From positions 1 through 5,190 of the forward strand of contig VGHV01000202.1 of the NCBI GenBank assembly GCA_016868095.1: a stretch of DNA of 5,190 nucleotides, in the 5' to 3' direction. Positions within the stretch are counted from its first letter, which is position 1. The number at the start of each line of letters is the position of its first letter. The position numbers and the translations under genes are program-made. This document shows, piece after piece, positions 1-5,190 of this stretch. The notes under the pieces were generated by a model, which was given only the letters and a program-made list of their open reading frames with translations, was not told the origin of the DNA and made no database searches. This DNA is from Betaproteobacteria bacterium (GTDB lineage Bacteria; Pseudomonadota; Gammaproteobacteria; Burkholderiales; Burkholderiaceae_E).

Positions 1-558
1 GGTAACCCCACGCTGAAGATTGCCCTCCACCTGCACCAGCATGTTCTTCATCTTTTTGGCGACCAGACACTGGGTCGCCATCACATGCTCAACCTCAGAA
101 GTTCCAATACCAAAGGCAAGGCAGGCAAAGGCGCCGTGGGTGCTGGTGTGCGAGTCGCCACACACCACCGTCATCCCAGGCAGTGTCGCGCCCTGCTCTG
201 GTCCGATCACATGCACGATACCTTGGCGTTGATCAAGAAACGGGAAATACACCGGCACCTTGAACGCAGCAATATTGTGATCCAGTGTGACCACTTGTTC
301 ACGCGAAATCGGATCATCGATACCGTCAAGTCCACGCTCCCAACCTGTGGTCGGCGTATTGTGGTCGGCGGTCGCAACAATCGATTCGGCGCGCCATAAA
401 GGTCGTTTCGCCATACGCAGGCCTTCGAAAGCCTGCGGACTGGTCACTTCATGCACCAAATGACGATCAATGTAGAGCAAGGCCGTGCCATCTGATTCGG
501 TACGCACCACATGCTCATCCCAAAGCTTGTCGTAAAGCGTTCTCGCTTGAGCAGCCAT
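1..558 (-). CDS. leuC: 3-isopropylmalate dehydratase large subunit, N-terminal part (runs off the window)
   Basis: LeuC pairs with LeuD to form isopropylmalate isomerase, the cytoplasmic 4Fe-4S enzyme that converts 2-isopropylmalate to 3-isopropylmalate in leucine synthesis. The 186 visible residues begin [13 protein letters not shown]. They carry the aconitase-family blocks [18 protein letters not shown] (residues 28-45), [10 protein letters not shown] (65-74), [19 protein letters not shown] (112-130) and [11 protein letters not shown] (134-144), followed by [14 protein letters not shown]. The cysteines that hold the Fe-S cluster lie in the missing C-terminal part. The frame is open to base 1 without a stop, so this is a window-edge truncation, not a broken gene. 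The ATG at 558-556 is preceded by AGGGG with a 9-base spacer. It lies 31 bases after the aroC stop, and the hairpin at 568-584 covers that ribosome-binding site. leuD presumably follows outside the window. Confidence 0.96.
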   Translation of the reverse strand, partial: MAAQARTLYDKLWDEHVVRTESDGTALLYIDRHLVHEVTSPQAFEGLRMAKRPLWRAESIVATADHNTPTTGWERGLDGIDDPISREQVVTLDHNIAAFKVPVYFPFLDQRQGIVHVIGPEQGATLPGMTVVCGDSHTSTHGAFACLAFGIGTSEVEHVMATQCLVAKKMKNMLVQVEGNLQRGVT

Positions 559-567
559 CAGAAAAAT

Positions 568-584
568 CCCCTGTAAATCAGGGG
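568..584 (-). promoter_or_regulatory. Hairpin between aroC and leuC: SD-occluding element or weak terminator
   Basis: On the minus strand CCCCTG, loop ATTTA, CAGGGG forms a perfect 6-bp stem. It starts a few bases after the aroC TAA stop (592-590) and is followed by ATTTTT (567-562). Two readings are possible. It could be a short intrinsic terminator for the upstream operon, although the stem is small and the T run is only five. Alternatively its 3' arm contains the AGGGG that serves as the leuC Shine-Dalgarno, so the hairpin would hide the leuC start unless a ribosome finishing aroC opens it. The hairpin is seen directly; its role is inferred. Confidence 0.5.
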
Positions 585-589
585 GTTGA

Positions 590-1693
590 TTATGCCACGC
601 GGGTGCCGGCGATTCTCGGTGTGATGGTTTGAACTTCGGAACACTGCGCACGATGGCGAAGCGCATGATCCATGAGCACCAAAAGCACCATGGCCTCCAC
701 AATCGGTACAGCGCGAATACCAACACAGGGATCATGACGCCCGAGGGTCTGAACCTCGGTGGCTCGTCCCTGCAAATCAATCGATGGTTTGGGCTTACGG
801 ATACTTGAGGTTGGCTTAATCGCAACCGACGCGGTAATCGGCTGCCCCGTTGAAATGCCTCCCAAAACGCCTCCGGCATGGTTGCTGGCAAAGCCTTCTG
901 GGGTGAGAGCATCACCGTGTTCGCTGCCAAGTTGTAGGACACTACGAAAGCCGGCCCCGATCTCAACACCTTTAACCGCGTTGATGCCCATCAGTGCATG
1001 GGCCAAATCGGCATCGAGGCGGTCGAACAAAGGCTCACCCAGACCGACGGGTACACCATGCGCCTCAACATCGACCCGGGCTCCGCATGAGTCGCCCGCC
1101 TTTCGCAAATCATCCATGTAGGCCTCAAGGCCTGCAATGTCCTGATCTGTAGCTGCAAAAAATGGATTGTGATGCACTTTAGACCAATCATCCTTGGCAA
1201 TGGCCAGGCTTCCCAACTGACTCAAGCAAGCTCGCACATGCACACCATACTGCTCATCAAGCCATTTACGCGCAATCGCAGCAGCGCCAACAACAGGCGC
1301 TGTCAGTCTGGCTGAAGAACGCCCACCGCCGCGCGGGTCACGAATACCGTACTTTTGCCAATAACTGTAGTCGGCATGTCCAGGTCTAAAGCTTTGAGCA
1401 ATAGCGTTATAGTCTTTGCTGCGTGCATCCTGATTTTGAATCAAAAGCGCGATCGGTGTACCGGTCGTTCGTCCTTCATAGACGCCCGAGAGAATTTGTA
1501 CCTGGTCGGGTTCTTGACGCTGTGTGACATGCCGAGAGGTACCTGGACGTCTGCGGTCCAAATCAGGCTGTATGTCGGGCTCAGAAAGCAGCATACCTGG
1601 CGGACAGCCATCGACGATGCAGCCGATTGCAGGCCCGTGCGATTCACCAAAGCTTGTCACGGTAAATAAATGCCCAATGCTATTGCCAGACAC
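590..1693 (-). CDS. aroC: Chorismate synthase
   Basis: AroC catalyses the last common step of the shikimate pathway, converting 5-enolpyruvylshikimate-3-phosphate to chorismate with reduced FMN as a required cofactor, in the cytoplasm. The 367-residue product is full length (the E. coli enzyme is about 360). All three family signatures are visible: [18 protein letters not shown] (residues 16-33), [19 protein letters not shown] (122-140) and [18 protein letters not shown] (318-335). The two invariant catalytic histidines fit H19 and H106 (in FRPGHADYS). Residue 130 is Leu where the E. coli protein has Glu; I recall Leu in betaproteobacterial homologues. The start is GTG (1693-1691), supported by GAGG seven bases upstream and by the [11 protein letters not shown]-terminus typical of the family. 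The upstream cytochrome stop ends 9 bases before this start, pointing to translational coupling. leuC follows 31 bases downstream. Confidence 0.98.
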   Translation of the reverse strand: MSGNSIGHLFTVTSFGESHGPAIGCIVDGCPPGMLLSEPDIQPDLDRRRPGTSRHVTQRQEPDQVQILSGVYEGRTTGTPIALLIQNQDARSKDYNAIAQSFRPGHADYSYWQKYGIRDPRGGGRSSARLTAPVVGAAAIARKWLDEQYGVHVRACLSQLGSLAIAKDDWSKVHHNPFFAATDQDIAGLEAYMDDLRKAGDSCGARVDVEAHGVPVGLGEPLFDRLDADLAHALMGINAVKGVEIGAGFRSVLQLGSEHGDALTPEGFASNHAGGVLGGISTGQPITASVAIKPTSSIRKPKPSIDLQGRATEVQTLGRHDPCVGIRAVPIVEAMVLLVLMDHALRHRAQCSEVQTITPRIAGTRVA

Positions 1694-1700
1694 GATCGGG

Positions 1701-1706
1701 CCTCAC
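1701..1706 (-). promoter_or_regulatory. Ribosome-binding site of aroC overlapping the upstream stop codon
   Basis: GTGAGG on the minus strand lies seven bases before the GTG start of aroC and supports that non-ATG start. The TGA stop of the cytochrome gene (1705-1703) is inside this motif, so the ribosome ending the cytochrome sits on the aroC initiation site. Confidence 0.65.
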
Positions 1707-2059
1707 TTGCCTGATGGAAAACGATAAAAGCGCTGATTGAGCCACTGGGTGACCCCATCAATTTCTTCATCAAACCAGCCTGCGTTAACCCTTGAGGCAC
1801 AGGTTTCAACCCGTTGCCGTAACTGTGTGAGTTGCGTGATTTTTCGAAATTCAGCCGAATAATTCATTTCGCCTTTTCCGCCAGGAAACATACCGTTATG
1901 ACAACTTGCGCAACTTTTCTGATGAAGCGCTGCACCATCGGACGCATTGCTGGCCGAAACCGCAAGCCAAAGGAGCGCTGCACTAAGACCCCGTCGAGCT
2001 CGCAATGTCTTGGGGCTTTGCCTCAAAGCTCTTAATTCAGTTTTAGGATTTAGCCTCAT
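1703..2059 (-). CDS. Small exported c-type cytochrome, monoheme
   Basis: A 118-residue protein with one CASCH heme-attachment site (C50, C53, H54), so heme c should be bound covalently after export. The N-terminus has a long basic stretch (residues 1-24, eight Arg/Lys) and then a hydrophobic core [15 protein letters not shown] (25-39), reading as a Sec signal peptide with cleavage near residue 39-41, or as an uncleaved anchor. That places the heme domain in the periplasm. The mature part is only about 78 residues. Methionines occur only at 57 and 66, both very close to the heme motif, so a usual class I distal Met ligand is not obvious. A lone Cys87 lies in a C-terminal helical segment ending WLNQRFYRF. 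The ATG overlaps the gltX stop as ATGA and has a strong GAGGAG seven bases upstream, which fixes the start. I do not recognise a named family; a periplasmic electron carrier is the safe description, and its partners are unknown. Confidence 0.88.
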   Translation of the reverse strand: MRLNPKTELRALRQSPKTLRARRGLSAALLWLAVSASNASDGAALHQKSCASCHNGMFPGGKGEMNYSAEFRKITQLTQLRQRVETCASRVNAGWFDEEIDGVTQWLNQRFYRFPSGK

Positions 2060-3543
2060 GAACCTGCTCCTCGATAATGATCCAACCCTGCCTCGACACG
2101 CTCGGCAACGATGGAAGGTGGCAAGATGCTGAGCATCGCATCAACCGCTGGGGTTTGCCCGCGACCAAAACACCACCATCGGATTGGAATGGCCAGTTGC
2201 GGCATCTTAATGTTGTGAAGGCCTATGACGCTTTTTATCTCCTGGGCTATATCGGCGGCTGTCCAGGCCAGGGATTGATCGCCTGTCACAGCACTGGTAT
2301 TGAGCTTGCCAAGAAAAGCCTCAACTGCGGGCACCGCTTCAGGTTTTAGGGCCTGACTTATACCTTGTGCGATGACAGGGTCTTCAAGATTAGGGGCAAG
2401 CAATACTGAACAAGCCCAGTCTGCAAGATCTTCAAGCGTATTGAGTCGATCTCTCACAAGCGCGATCAAAACCATCGCTGCATCATCGGCAAACCATTTG
2501 GCATGCAGCGAACGCCAAGCCAGCCTTCGCTGCAATTCCGCAAGTAAATAGGCTTCGCTCGCTTGCTTGATGTAGTGCTGATTGACCCAGCGCAACTTAT
2601 CGTAATCGAGCTGCGACGGCGAATGTGATAGCGAGGATCCATCAAACCACGCTATAAAATCTTCTCGGCTGAAGAGCTCATCGTCGCCATGACTCCAACC
2701 TAGCCGGGCAAGATAATTGACGACGGCCTCAGCAATGAATCCTTGTCGATCAAACTCGGTCACCGATACTGCGCCGTGACGCTTGGATAGCTTTTGCCCG
2801 TCGGGACCGTGGATCATGGGTAAGTGACCATAAACGGGTTCCTGACCGCCTAAAGCGCGCAAAATATTGATTTGCCTTGGCGTGTTGTTAACGTGGTCGT
2901 CGCCCCGAATAACATGACTAATACTCATATCTAGATCGTCAACAACCACACAGAAATTATAAGTAGGGGTCCCATCAGAGCGGGCAATGATCAAGTCATC
3001 AAGTTCGCTGTTGGCAATCGATATCGTTCCCTTTACCATATCTTTCCAAACAACATAGCCATCGTCGGGATTTCTAAAGCGTATAACGGGCGAGACATTC
3101 GGAGGCGGTGACTTTCCAAGGCTTTGCTCGGGTCGCCAGCGACCGTCATAGCGAGGCTTTAGGCCTTGTTCACGCTGCGACTCCCGCATCTCATCGAGCT
3201 CTTCAGGAGATGCCCAGCATCGATAGGCAAGGCCTTTGTCCAACATGAGCGCAATGACCTCACGGTATCGATCCATCCGCTTTGTCTGGAAAAAAGGGCC
3301 TTCATCAGCCTGCAAATTCAGCCAGGCCATACCATCCAAAATCGCCTGAGTTGCCTCTGGCGTTGATCGTTCTACATCGGTATCTTCAATCCGAAGCACG
3401 AACTGGCCGCCGAAATGACGCGCATATGCCCAAGCGAATAGTGCTGTTCGAGCGCCGCCAATATGCAAAAAACCGGTTGGGCTAGGCGCAAACCGGGTCC
3501 GAATAACCGAACTAATCGATGGATTAACAACAGCTGAAGCCAT
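2056..3543 (-). CDS. gltX: Glutamyl-tRNA synthetase
   Basis: A cytoplasmic class I aminoacyl-tRNA synthetase that attaches glutamate to tRNA-Glu using ATP. The 495 residues are complete. The Rossmann catalytic domain opens with [19 protein letters not shown] (18-36), holding the HIGH-type motif as HIGG (27-30). It continues with RIEDTD (51-56), the [13 protein letters not shown] block (191-203) and HVIRGDDH (210-217). The KMSKS loop is KLSKR (251-255). The C-terminal anticodon-binding helical domain ends in a [12 protein letters not shown] block (460-471). The zinc site of the E. coli enzyme (Cys-x-Cys then Cys-x-His) is not kept: only C109 remains, with Ala111, Trp136 and Pro138 at the other positions, so a zinc-free variant is likely. 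The N-terminus has about ten residues more than usual before VIRTRF, but a TGA lies in frame upstream and no other start codon falls in between, so the ATG at 3543 stands despite a poor Shine-Dalgarno. Its stop overlaps the cytochrome start. Confidence 0.98.
   Translation of the reverse strand: MASAVVNPSISSVIRTRFAPSPTGFLHIGGARTALFAWAYARHFGGQFVLRIEDTDVERSTPEATQAILDGMAWLNLQADEGPFFQTKRMDRYREVIALMLDKGLAYRCWASPEELDEMRESQREQGLKPRYDGRWRPEQSLGKSPPPNVSPVIRFRNPDDGYVVWKDMVKGTISIANSELDDLIIARSDGTPTYNFCVVVDDLDMSISHVIRGDDHVNNTPRQINILRALGGQEPVYGHLPMIHGPDGQKLSKRHGAVSVTEFDRQGFIAEAVVNYLARLGWSHGDDELFSREDFIAWFDGSSLSHSPSQLDYDKLRWVNQHYIKQASEAYLLAELQRRLAWRSLHAKWFADDAAMVLIALVRDRLNTLEDLADWACSVLLAPNLEDPVIAQGISQALKPEAVPAVEAFLGKLNTSAVTGDQSLAWTAADIAQEIKSVIGLHNIKMPQLAIPIRWWCFGRGQTPAVDAMLSILPPSIVAERVEAGLDHYRGAGS
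2067..2072 (-). promoter_or_regulatory. Strong ribosome-binding site of the cytochrome gene, inside the end of gltX
   Basis: GAGGAG with a 7-base spacer before the ATG at 2059-2057. It fixes the cytochrome start despite the unusually long signal-peptide n-region. It lies within the last gltX codons, consistent with coupled translation across the ATGA overlap. Confidence 0.65.
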
Positions 3544-3556
3544 GTTTTTGCAGCTT

Positions 3557-3576
3557 GTGATGGGTCAAACCATCAC
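3557..3576 (-). promoter_or_regulatory. Hairpin in the gltX 5' leader
   Basis: A perfect 7-bp inverted repeat, GTGATGG and CCATCAC with a 6-base loop, lies in the 51-base gap (3544-3594) between the phosphodiesterase-like gene and gltX. No T run follows on either strand, so it does not look like an intrinsic terminator. It could be an operator-like dyad or a 5' leader structure upstream of the gltX start, whose own ribosome-binding site is weak. TATAGT (5 of 6 to a -10) sits just upstream on the minus strand, without a convincing -35. The repeat is seen; function is a guess. Confidence 0.35.
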
Positions 3577-3594
3577 TATACCGCTGCGAAGCTG

Positions 3595-4431
3595 TCAGGC
3601 CTTACGGAGGGTTTGCTTTAAGGCCTCAATTTGCGTTTCACGAAGCTGATGTAATCCGAGTCTGCGACTGCCAGGCGTGCTAAAAATCGCAACCTTTTCA
3701 AGAAAATAAAGCCGCCCTGCAGGACTCGTCACCGATTTCGCCATGTCAGCGTGTTTTTCTGCCCATTCTCGAGAAAGCGCTTCGCCGAGCGACTCGCCGT
3801 AGTCTGGCAGTGAACTCGCTAAAATATCGGATTCGTTTGCCAGCACTTGCAGCCAGGCTTGATCGCCAATGCTAAACGGTCGTTGTAACGCGATGCGGTG
3901 ATTTTCTGCAACCGTTGTCGGGTCGGTGTGCTGAACCAGACGTTTAATGCAGTCAAGGTCGTCCTCACCGATACCAAACTGATCGAGCATAGGCGCTGCA
4001 AGCGACACTGAGTGATTTTCCATCTCCATCAAATGTTGGTTGACGCGACCATCATGGTGGAAATCATGGACAACCATGATCAAGATCGCAAGCATTTCCT
4101 GCTCGTCCTGCAATCGGGGCTCAACCGAAGCCTGCCTGCAGGCAAGCAAAAGTGCAGTCATACACCAAAGGGTATCTGCGAAATGCAATCGATTATGGTA
4201 GGCCGCCTCAAGTCCGTTATGTGCCATTGAAGCGTGAACTGCCTCGACCCTGGAGGCAAGATCACCAGCAGCTCGGCGCAACTTATGATAACGCTCACGT
4301 TTAGGATGCTGATTTGAGTCGTGCTGAAGTCGAGCCAGGCAATCCGACAGCACAAAAGTCAAGCCAAGCCACTGCCCTGCCCATTGGCTACGCAGACCAT
4401 CCAAGGCTGTTTTGAGCTCGTCGATTAGCAT
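3595..4431 (-). CDS. HD-domain phosphohydrolase resembling class I 3',5'-cyclic nucleotide phosphodiesterase
   Basis: A soluble protein of 278 residues from the ATG at 4431. A TTG at 4503 would give 302 residues, and the numbering below counts from that TTG. The core matches the metal-dependent cyclic-nucleotide phosphodiesterase layout: YHNRLHFAD (102-110), HDFHHDGRVN (146-155), ENHSV (162-166), HTDPT (192-196) and ANESDILASSLP (222-233). By analogy with eukaryotic PDEs, H103 would be the general acid and H107, H146, D147 and D226 the two-metal ligands. The HDxxHxGxxN block nearly fits the PDE signature, failing only at its last position (His for a hydrophobic residue). No signal peptide or membrane segment is seen, and no sensory domain is attached, so it is probably a stand-alone cytoplasmic enzyme. 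Hydrolysis of cAMP or cGMP is inferred; another nucleotide or phosphoester substrate is possible. I prefer ATG because the TTG lies seven bases from the tRNA gene, with GGGAG only two bases before it; neither start has a well-placed Shine-Dalgarno. gltX follows after 51 bases. Confidence 0.8.
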   Translation of the reverse strand: MLIDELKTALDGLRSQWAGQWLGLTFVLSDCLARLQHDSNQHPKRERYHKLRRAAGDLASRVEAVHASMAHNGLEAAYHNRLHFADTLWCMTALLLACRQASVEPRLQDEQEMLAILIMVVHDFHHDGRVNQHLMEMENHSVSLAAPMLDQFGIGEDDLDCIKRLVQHTDPTTVAENHRIALQRPFSIGDQAWLQVLANESDILASSLPDYGESLGEALSREWAEKHADMAKSVTSPAGRLYFLEKVAIFSTPGSRRLGLHQLRETQIEALKQTLRKA

Positions 4432-4510
4432 GTGCTGAGTAAATTTTGTCGGATTGTGCCGAAAATTTTCCTTAATCGCTTTATACTTCAGGTCCGCTCG
4501 CAAGACTCCC
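4432..4510. promoter_or_regulatory. Short divergent control region between the phosphodiesterase-like gene and tRNA-Val
   Basis: TATACT (4482-4487, plus strand) is a good -10 for the tRNA, placing transcription about 16 bases before its 5' end. No strong -35 lies at the right distance. On the minus strand TATAAA (4485-4480) overlaps it almost exactly and would give a leader of about 40 bases to the ATG at 4431. Overlapping opposed -10 elements would make the two genes compete for RNA polymerase. The minus-strand -35 would fall at about 4503-4508, next to the tRNA gene's 5' end, and is poor. Confidence 0.35.
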
Positions 4511-4585
4511 GGGTGGTTAGCTCAGCGGTAGAGCACTGCCTTCACACGGCAGGGGTCACAGGTTCAAACCCTGTACCACCCACCA
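4511..4585 (+). tRNA. tRNA-Val (anticodon CAC)
   Basis: A full cloverleaf folds by eye. The acceptor stem is GGGTGGT with ACCACCC, the D arm GCTC with GAGC around loop AGCGGTA, and the anticodon stem CTGCC with GGCAG around loop TTCACAC. The anticodon is CAC at 4543-4545. The variable loop is GGGTC, and the T arm is ACAGG with CCTGT around TTCAAAC. Discriminator A4582 is followed by an encoded CCA (4583-4585). It decodes the valine codon GUG. The gene is divergent from the phosphodiesterase-like gene and is directly followed by an integrase remnant, so it is also a probable integration site. Confidence 0.97.
4561..4585 (+). other. Candidate attachment site (attL) at the tRNA-Val 3' end
   Basis: Tyrosine integrases often recombine within the T arm and 3' end of a tRNA gene, restoring the tRNA and leaving a direct repeat at the far end of the element. 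Here the remains of an integrase gene start about 150 bases beyond the intact 3' half. The core cannot be delimited because the second copy would lie outside the window; the T-arm-to-CCA segment is given as the likely area. Inferred from context only. Confidence 0.35.
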
Positions 4586-4632
4586 ATAAAATCTTGTAAA
4601 ATCAAGCACTTTTATCCGTACTTGGTTTTGTC

Positions 4633-4662
4633 AAAGTAGCACGATCCTGCCGTACTACTTTT
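4633..4662 (+). terminator. Possible intrinsic terminator after tRNA-Val
   Basis: An 11-bp stem with one mismatch (AAAGTAGCACG, loop ATCCTGC, CGTACTACTTT) starts 48 bases after the tRNA. It ends in a run of four T. If the A-T pairs at its base are left open, an 8-bp stem followed by TTTTA remains, which fits a modest Rho-independent terminator in the plus direction. The T tract is short, so efficiency is doubtful. Confidence 0.4.
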
Positions 4663-4689
4663 ACACGCTCTCACCCTTGCGTTCATTAT
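4660..4689 (+). promoter_or_regulatory. Weak promoter candidate for the integrase remnant
   Basis: TTTACA (4660-4665, 5 of 6 to -35) and CATTAT (4684-4689, 4 of 6 to -10) are separated by 18 bases in the AT-richer stretch between the tRNA and the integrase start codons. It is only a consensus-level match and could be chance. Confidence 0.22.
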
Positions 4690-4733
4690 ATTTTCTGGTA
4701 GCAAAAACACGCTTTCTTCTATAGCATGTGCTG

Positions 4734-4979
4734 ATGAAACATGAGATAGTTTCAAGCACAATGAAGTCGCAAACCTGTGCCTCACAAACAGCAGCTCATC
4801 GCACCACTGCTATTGAGAAGCACTACATTGCCAACTACCCCAAAAAACTATTCATCTACAAGCACAACGCTAGCAAGTTTTGGTGGGTTCGCTACTTTGT
4901 GGGTAATAACGCTGTACGCAAGTCAACGCGTAGACTTCCCTGTCAAGGCTACAAATTAAAAGTAGAGATTTCCGGTTGA
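4734..4979 (+). pseudogene. Tyrosine-recombinase (integrase) N-terminal fragment, cut by an IS
   Basis: The frame from ATG 4734 (a GTG at 4728 is also in frame) contains KKLFIYKHNASKFWWVRYFV and then VRKSTR. Short beta-strand-like blocks of this kind, ending in a (R/K)KST motif, are typical of the arm-type DNA-binding domain at the N-terminus of phage and island integrases. The core-binding and catalytic domains (Arg, His-x-x-Arg and Tyr residues) are absent. Similarity appears to stop at KST(R), about 4928-4931. The last 15 or so residues (RLPCQGYKLKVEISG) are read from the end of an IS3-family element, then TGA. A whole enzyme would be some 300-450 residues, so this is a disrupted gene. It reads away from the 3' end of tRNA-Val, the usual place for an island integrase. 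No good ribosome-binding site is visible, so the exact start is open. Identification is by pattern recall, not a search. Confidence 0.62.
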
Positions 4980-5190
4980 AACGCCCTGGGTTTGAACATG
5001 GCCGGTGGCACATCTCCCAGGGACTCATGCGGGCGGTACTCGTTGTAATCCGTCAACCAGACGTCAGCTGCCTCTTGAGCCTCTGACATCGTGTTGAACA
5101 AATTGGCATTGAGCACTTCTTCCCTGAAACGCTTGTTGAATCGCTCGATGAATGCGTTTTGATTGGGCTTTCCAGGCTGGATGAAACGAA
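4931..5190 (-). mobile_element. IS3-family insertion sequence, right end (continues beyond the window)
   Basis: The end of an IS3-type transposase gene approaches from the right edge and stops about 20 bases before the point where the integrase reading frame loses its similarity. The proposed boundary starts TAGACTTCCCTG on the plus strand. This resembles, from memory, the TAGACTGGCCCC-type terminal repeat of IS2 and relatives. In IS3 elements the transposase 3' end sits close to the right inverted repeat, as here. The other end, and the short target duplication expected beside it, are outside the window, so the boundary could be off by about ten bases; 4941 (TGTCAAGG) is an alternative. Confidence 0.75.
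4949..5190 (-). CDS. IS3-family transposase OrfB, C-terminal part (5' end outside the window)
   Basis: The last 79 residues of a DDE transposase with an rve-type integrase core, acting on the element's ends. The frame reads FIQPGKPNQNAFIERFNK, then a segment ending YNEYRPHESLGDVPPAMF, and stops at TAG 4951-4949 after STFNL. The glutamate in NAFIERFN (codon 5146-5144) is the expected third residue of the DDE triad, and an Arg lies seven residues later, as is usual in the family. The two aspartates and the helix-turn-helix OrfA are beyond the window, so intactness cannot be judged. The first two bases at the right edge are part of an incomplete codon. The stop lies within the proposed terminal repeat, and the last 31 bases overlap the end of the integrase fragment on the other strand. 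The IS subgroup is not certain. Confidence 0.92.
   Translation of the reverse strand, partial: RFIQPGKPNQNAFIERFNKRFREEVLNANLFNTMSEAQEAADVWLTDYNEYRPHESLGDVPPAMFKPRAFQPEISTFNL

Noticed and set aside
85..399. Open frame on the plus strand opposite leuC, about 104 codons
   Set aside because: It is antisense to a clear leuC reading frame, has no recognisable motif, and its composition fits a shadow frame.
759..1121. Open plus-strand frame of 120 codons opposite aroC
   Set aside because: The minus-strand aroC carries all family signatures through this stretch; the opposite frame shows no domain and no plausible ribosome-binding site.
2150..2215. Possible frameshift in the gltX C-terminus (unusual IRWWCFGRG stretch)
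   Set aside because: The spacing from PIR to GRGQTPAVD matches the E. coli PLR...GAGQSPALD block without a gap, so the Trp-Trp-Cys residues are substitutions, not an indel.
4050..4082. Inverted ATCATGG...CCATGAT repeat
   Set aside because: It falls exactly on the codons of the metal-binding HDFHHDG block, where repeated His and Asp codons and their neighbours create the symmetry.
4136..4153. Palindrome around CCTGCAGG
   Set aside because: It lies within the phosphodiesterase-like coding region, is followed by no T run, and is explained by codons for Ala, Cys and Arg residues.
4158..4355. Short open frames on either strand inside the phosphodiesterase-like gene
   Set aside because: They are shadow frames of the real gene, without conserved motifs or initiation signals.
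4586..4632. Repeated AAAATC motifs just after the tRNA, considered as a CRISPR or attachment-site array
   Set aside because: There are only two six-base copies in AT-rich DNA with no regular spacing; this is expected by chance.

Overview
The window looks like the end of a conserved housekeeping block in a proteobacterium, meeting the start of an inserted genetic element. The LeuC, AroC and GltX sequences read to me as betaproteobacterial, possibly Burkholderiales. That placement rests on remembered similarity, not a search, and I would not go below class level.

From right to left on the minus strand, bases 1-4503 carry five genes facing the same way. They are a small HD-type phosphodiesterase-like protein (3595-4431, or from 4503 if a TTG start is used), glutamyl-tRNA synthetase gltX (2056-3543), a small exported c-type cytochrome (1703-2059), chorismate synthase aroC (590-1693) and the first 186 codons of leuC (1-558, cut by the window edge). 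Spacing is tight. gltX and the cytochrome overlap by 4 bases (ATGA), the cytochrome stop codon lies inside the aroC ribosome-binding site, and leuC starts 31 bases after aroC across a hairpin. So gltX, cytochrome, aroC and probably leuC are likely one transcript joining tRNA charging, an electron carrier, the last step of the shikimate pathway and the second step of leucine synthesis.

A complete tRNA-Val(CAC) gene with encoded CCA lies on the plus strand at 4511-4585, divergent from the phosphodiesterase gene. After a hairpin that could be its terminator comes the beginning of a tyrosine-recombinase (integrase) gene. This is the usual arrangement of an integrative element inserted at a tRNA 3' end. 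The integrase keeps only its N-terminal arm-type DNA-binding region. It is cut at about 4930, where an IS3-family insertion sequence begins; the end of that element's transposase gene reads back toward it on the minus strand to the window edge.

The most interesting reading is therefore a tRNA-Val-anchored mobile element whose integrase has been disrupted by an IS. I found no CRISPR array, no rRNA and no sign of an entirely new system. The other points of note are a eukaryote-like class I cyclic-nucleotide phosphodiesterase signature in a small bacterial protein, a cytochrome without an obvious distal methionine ligand, and a hairpin that occludes the leuC ribosome-binding site.
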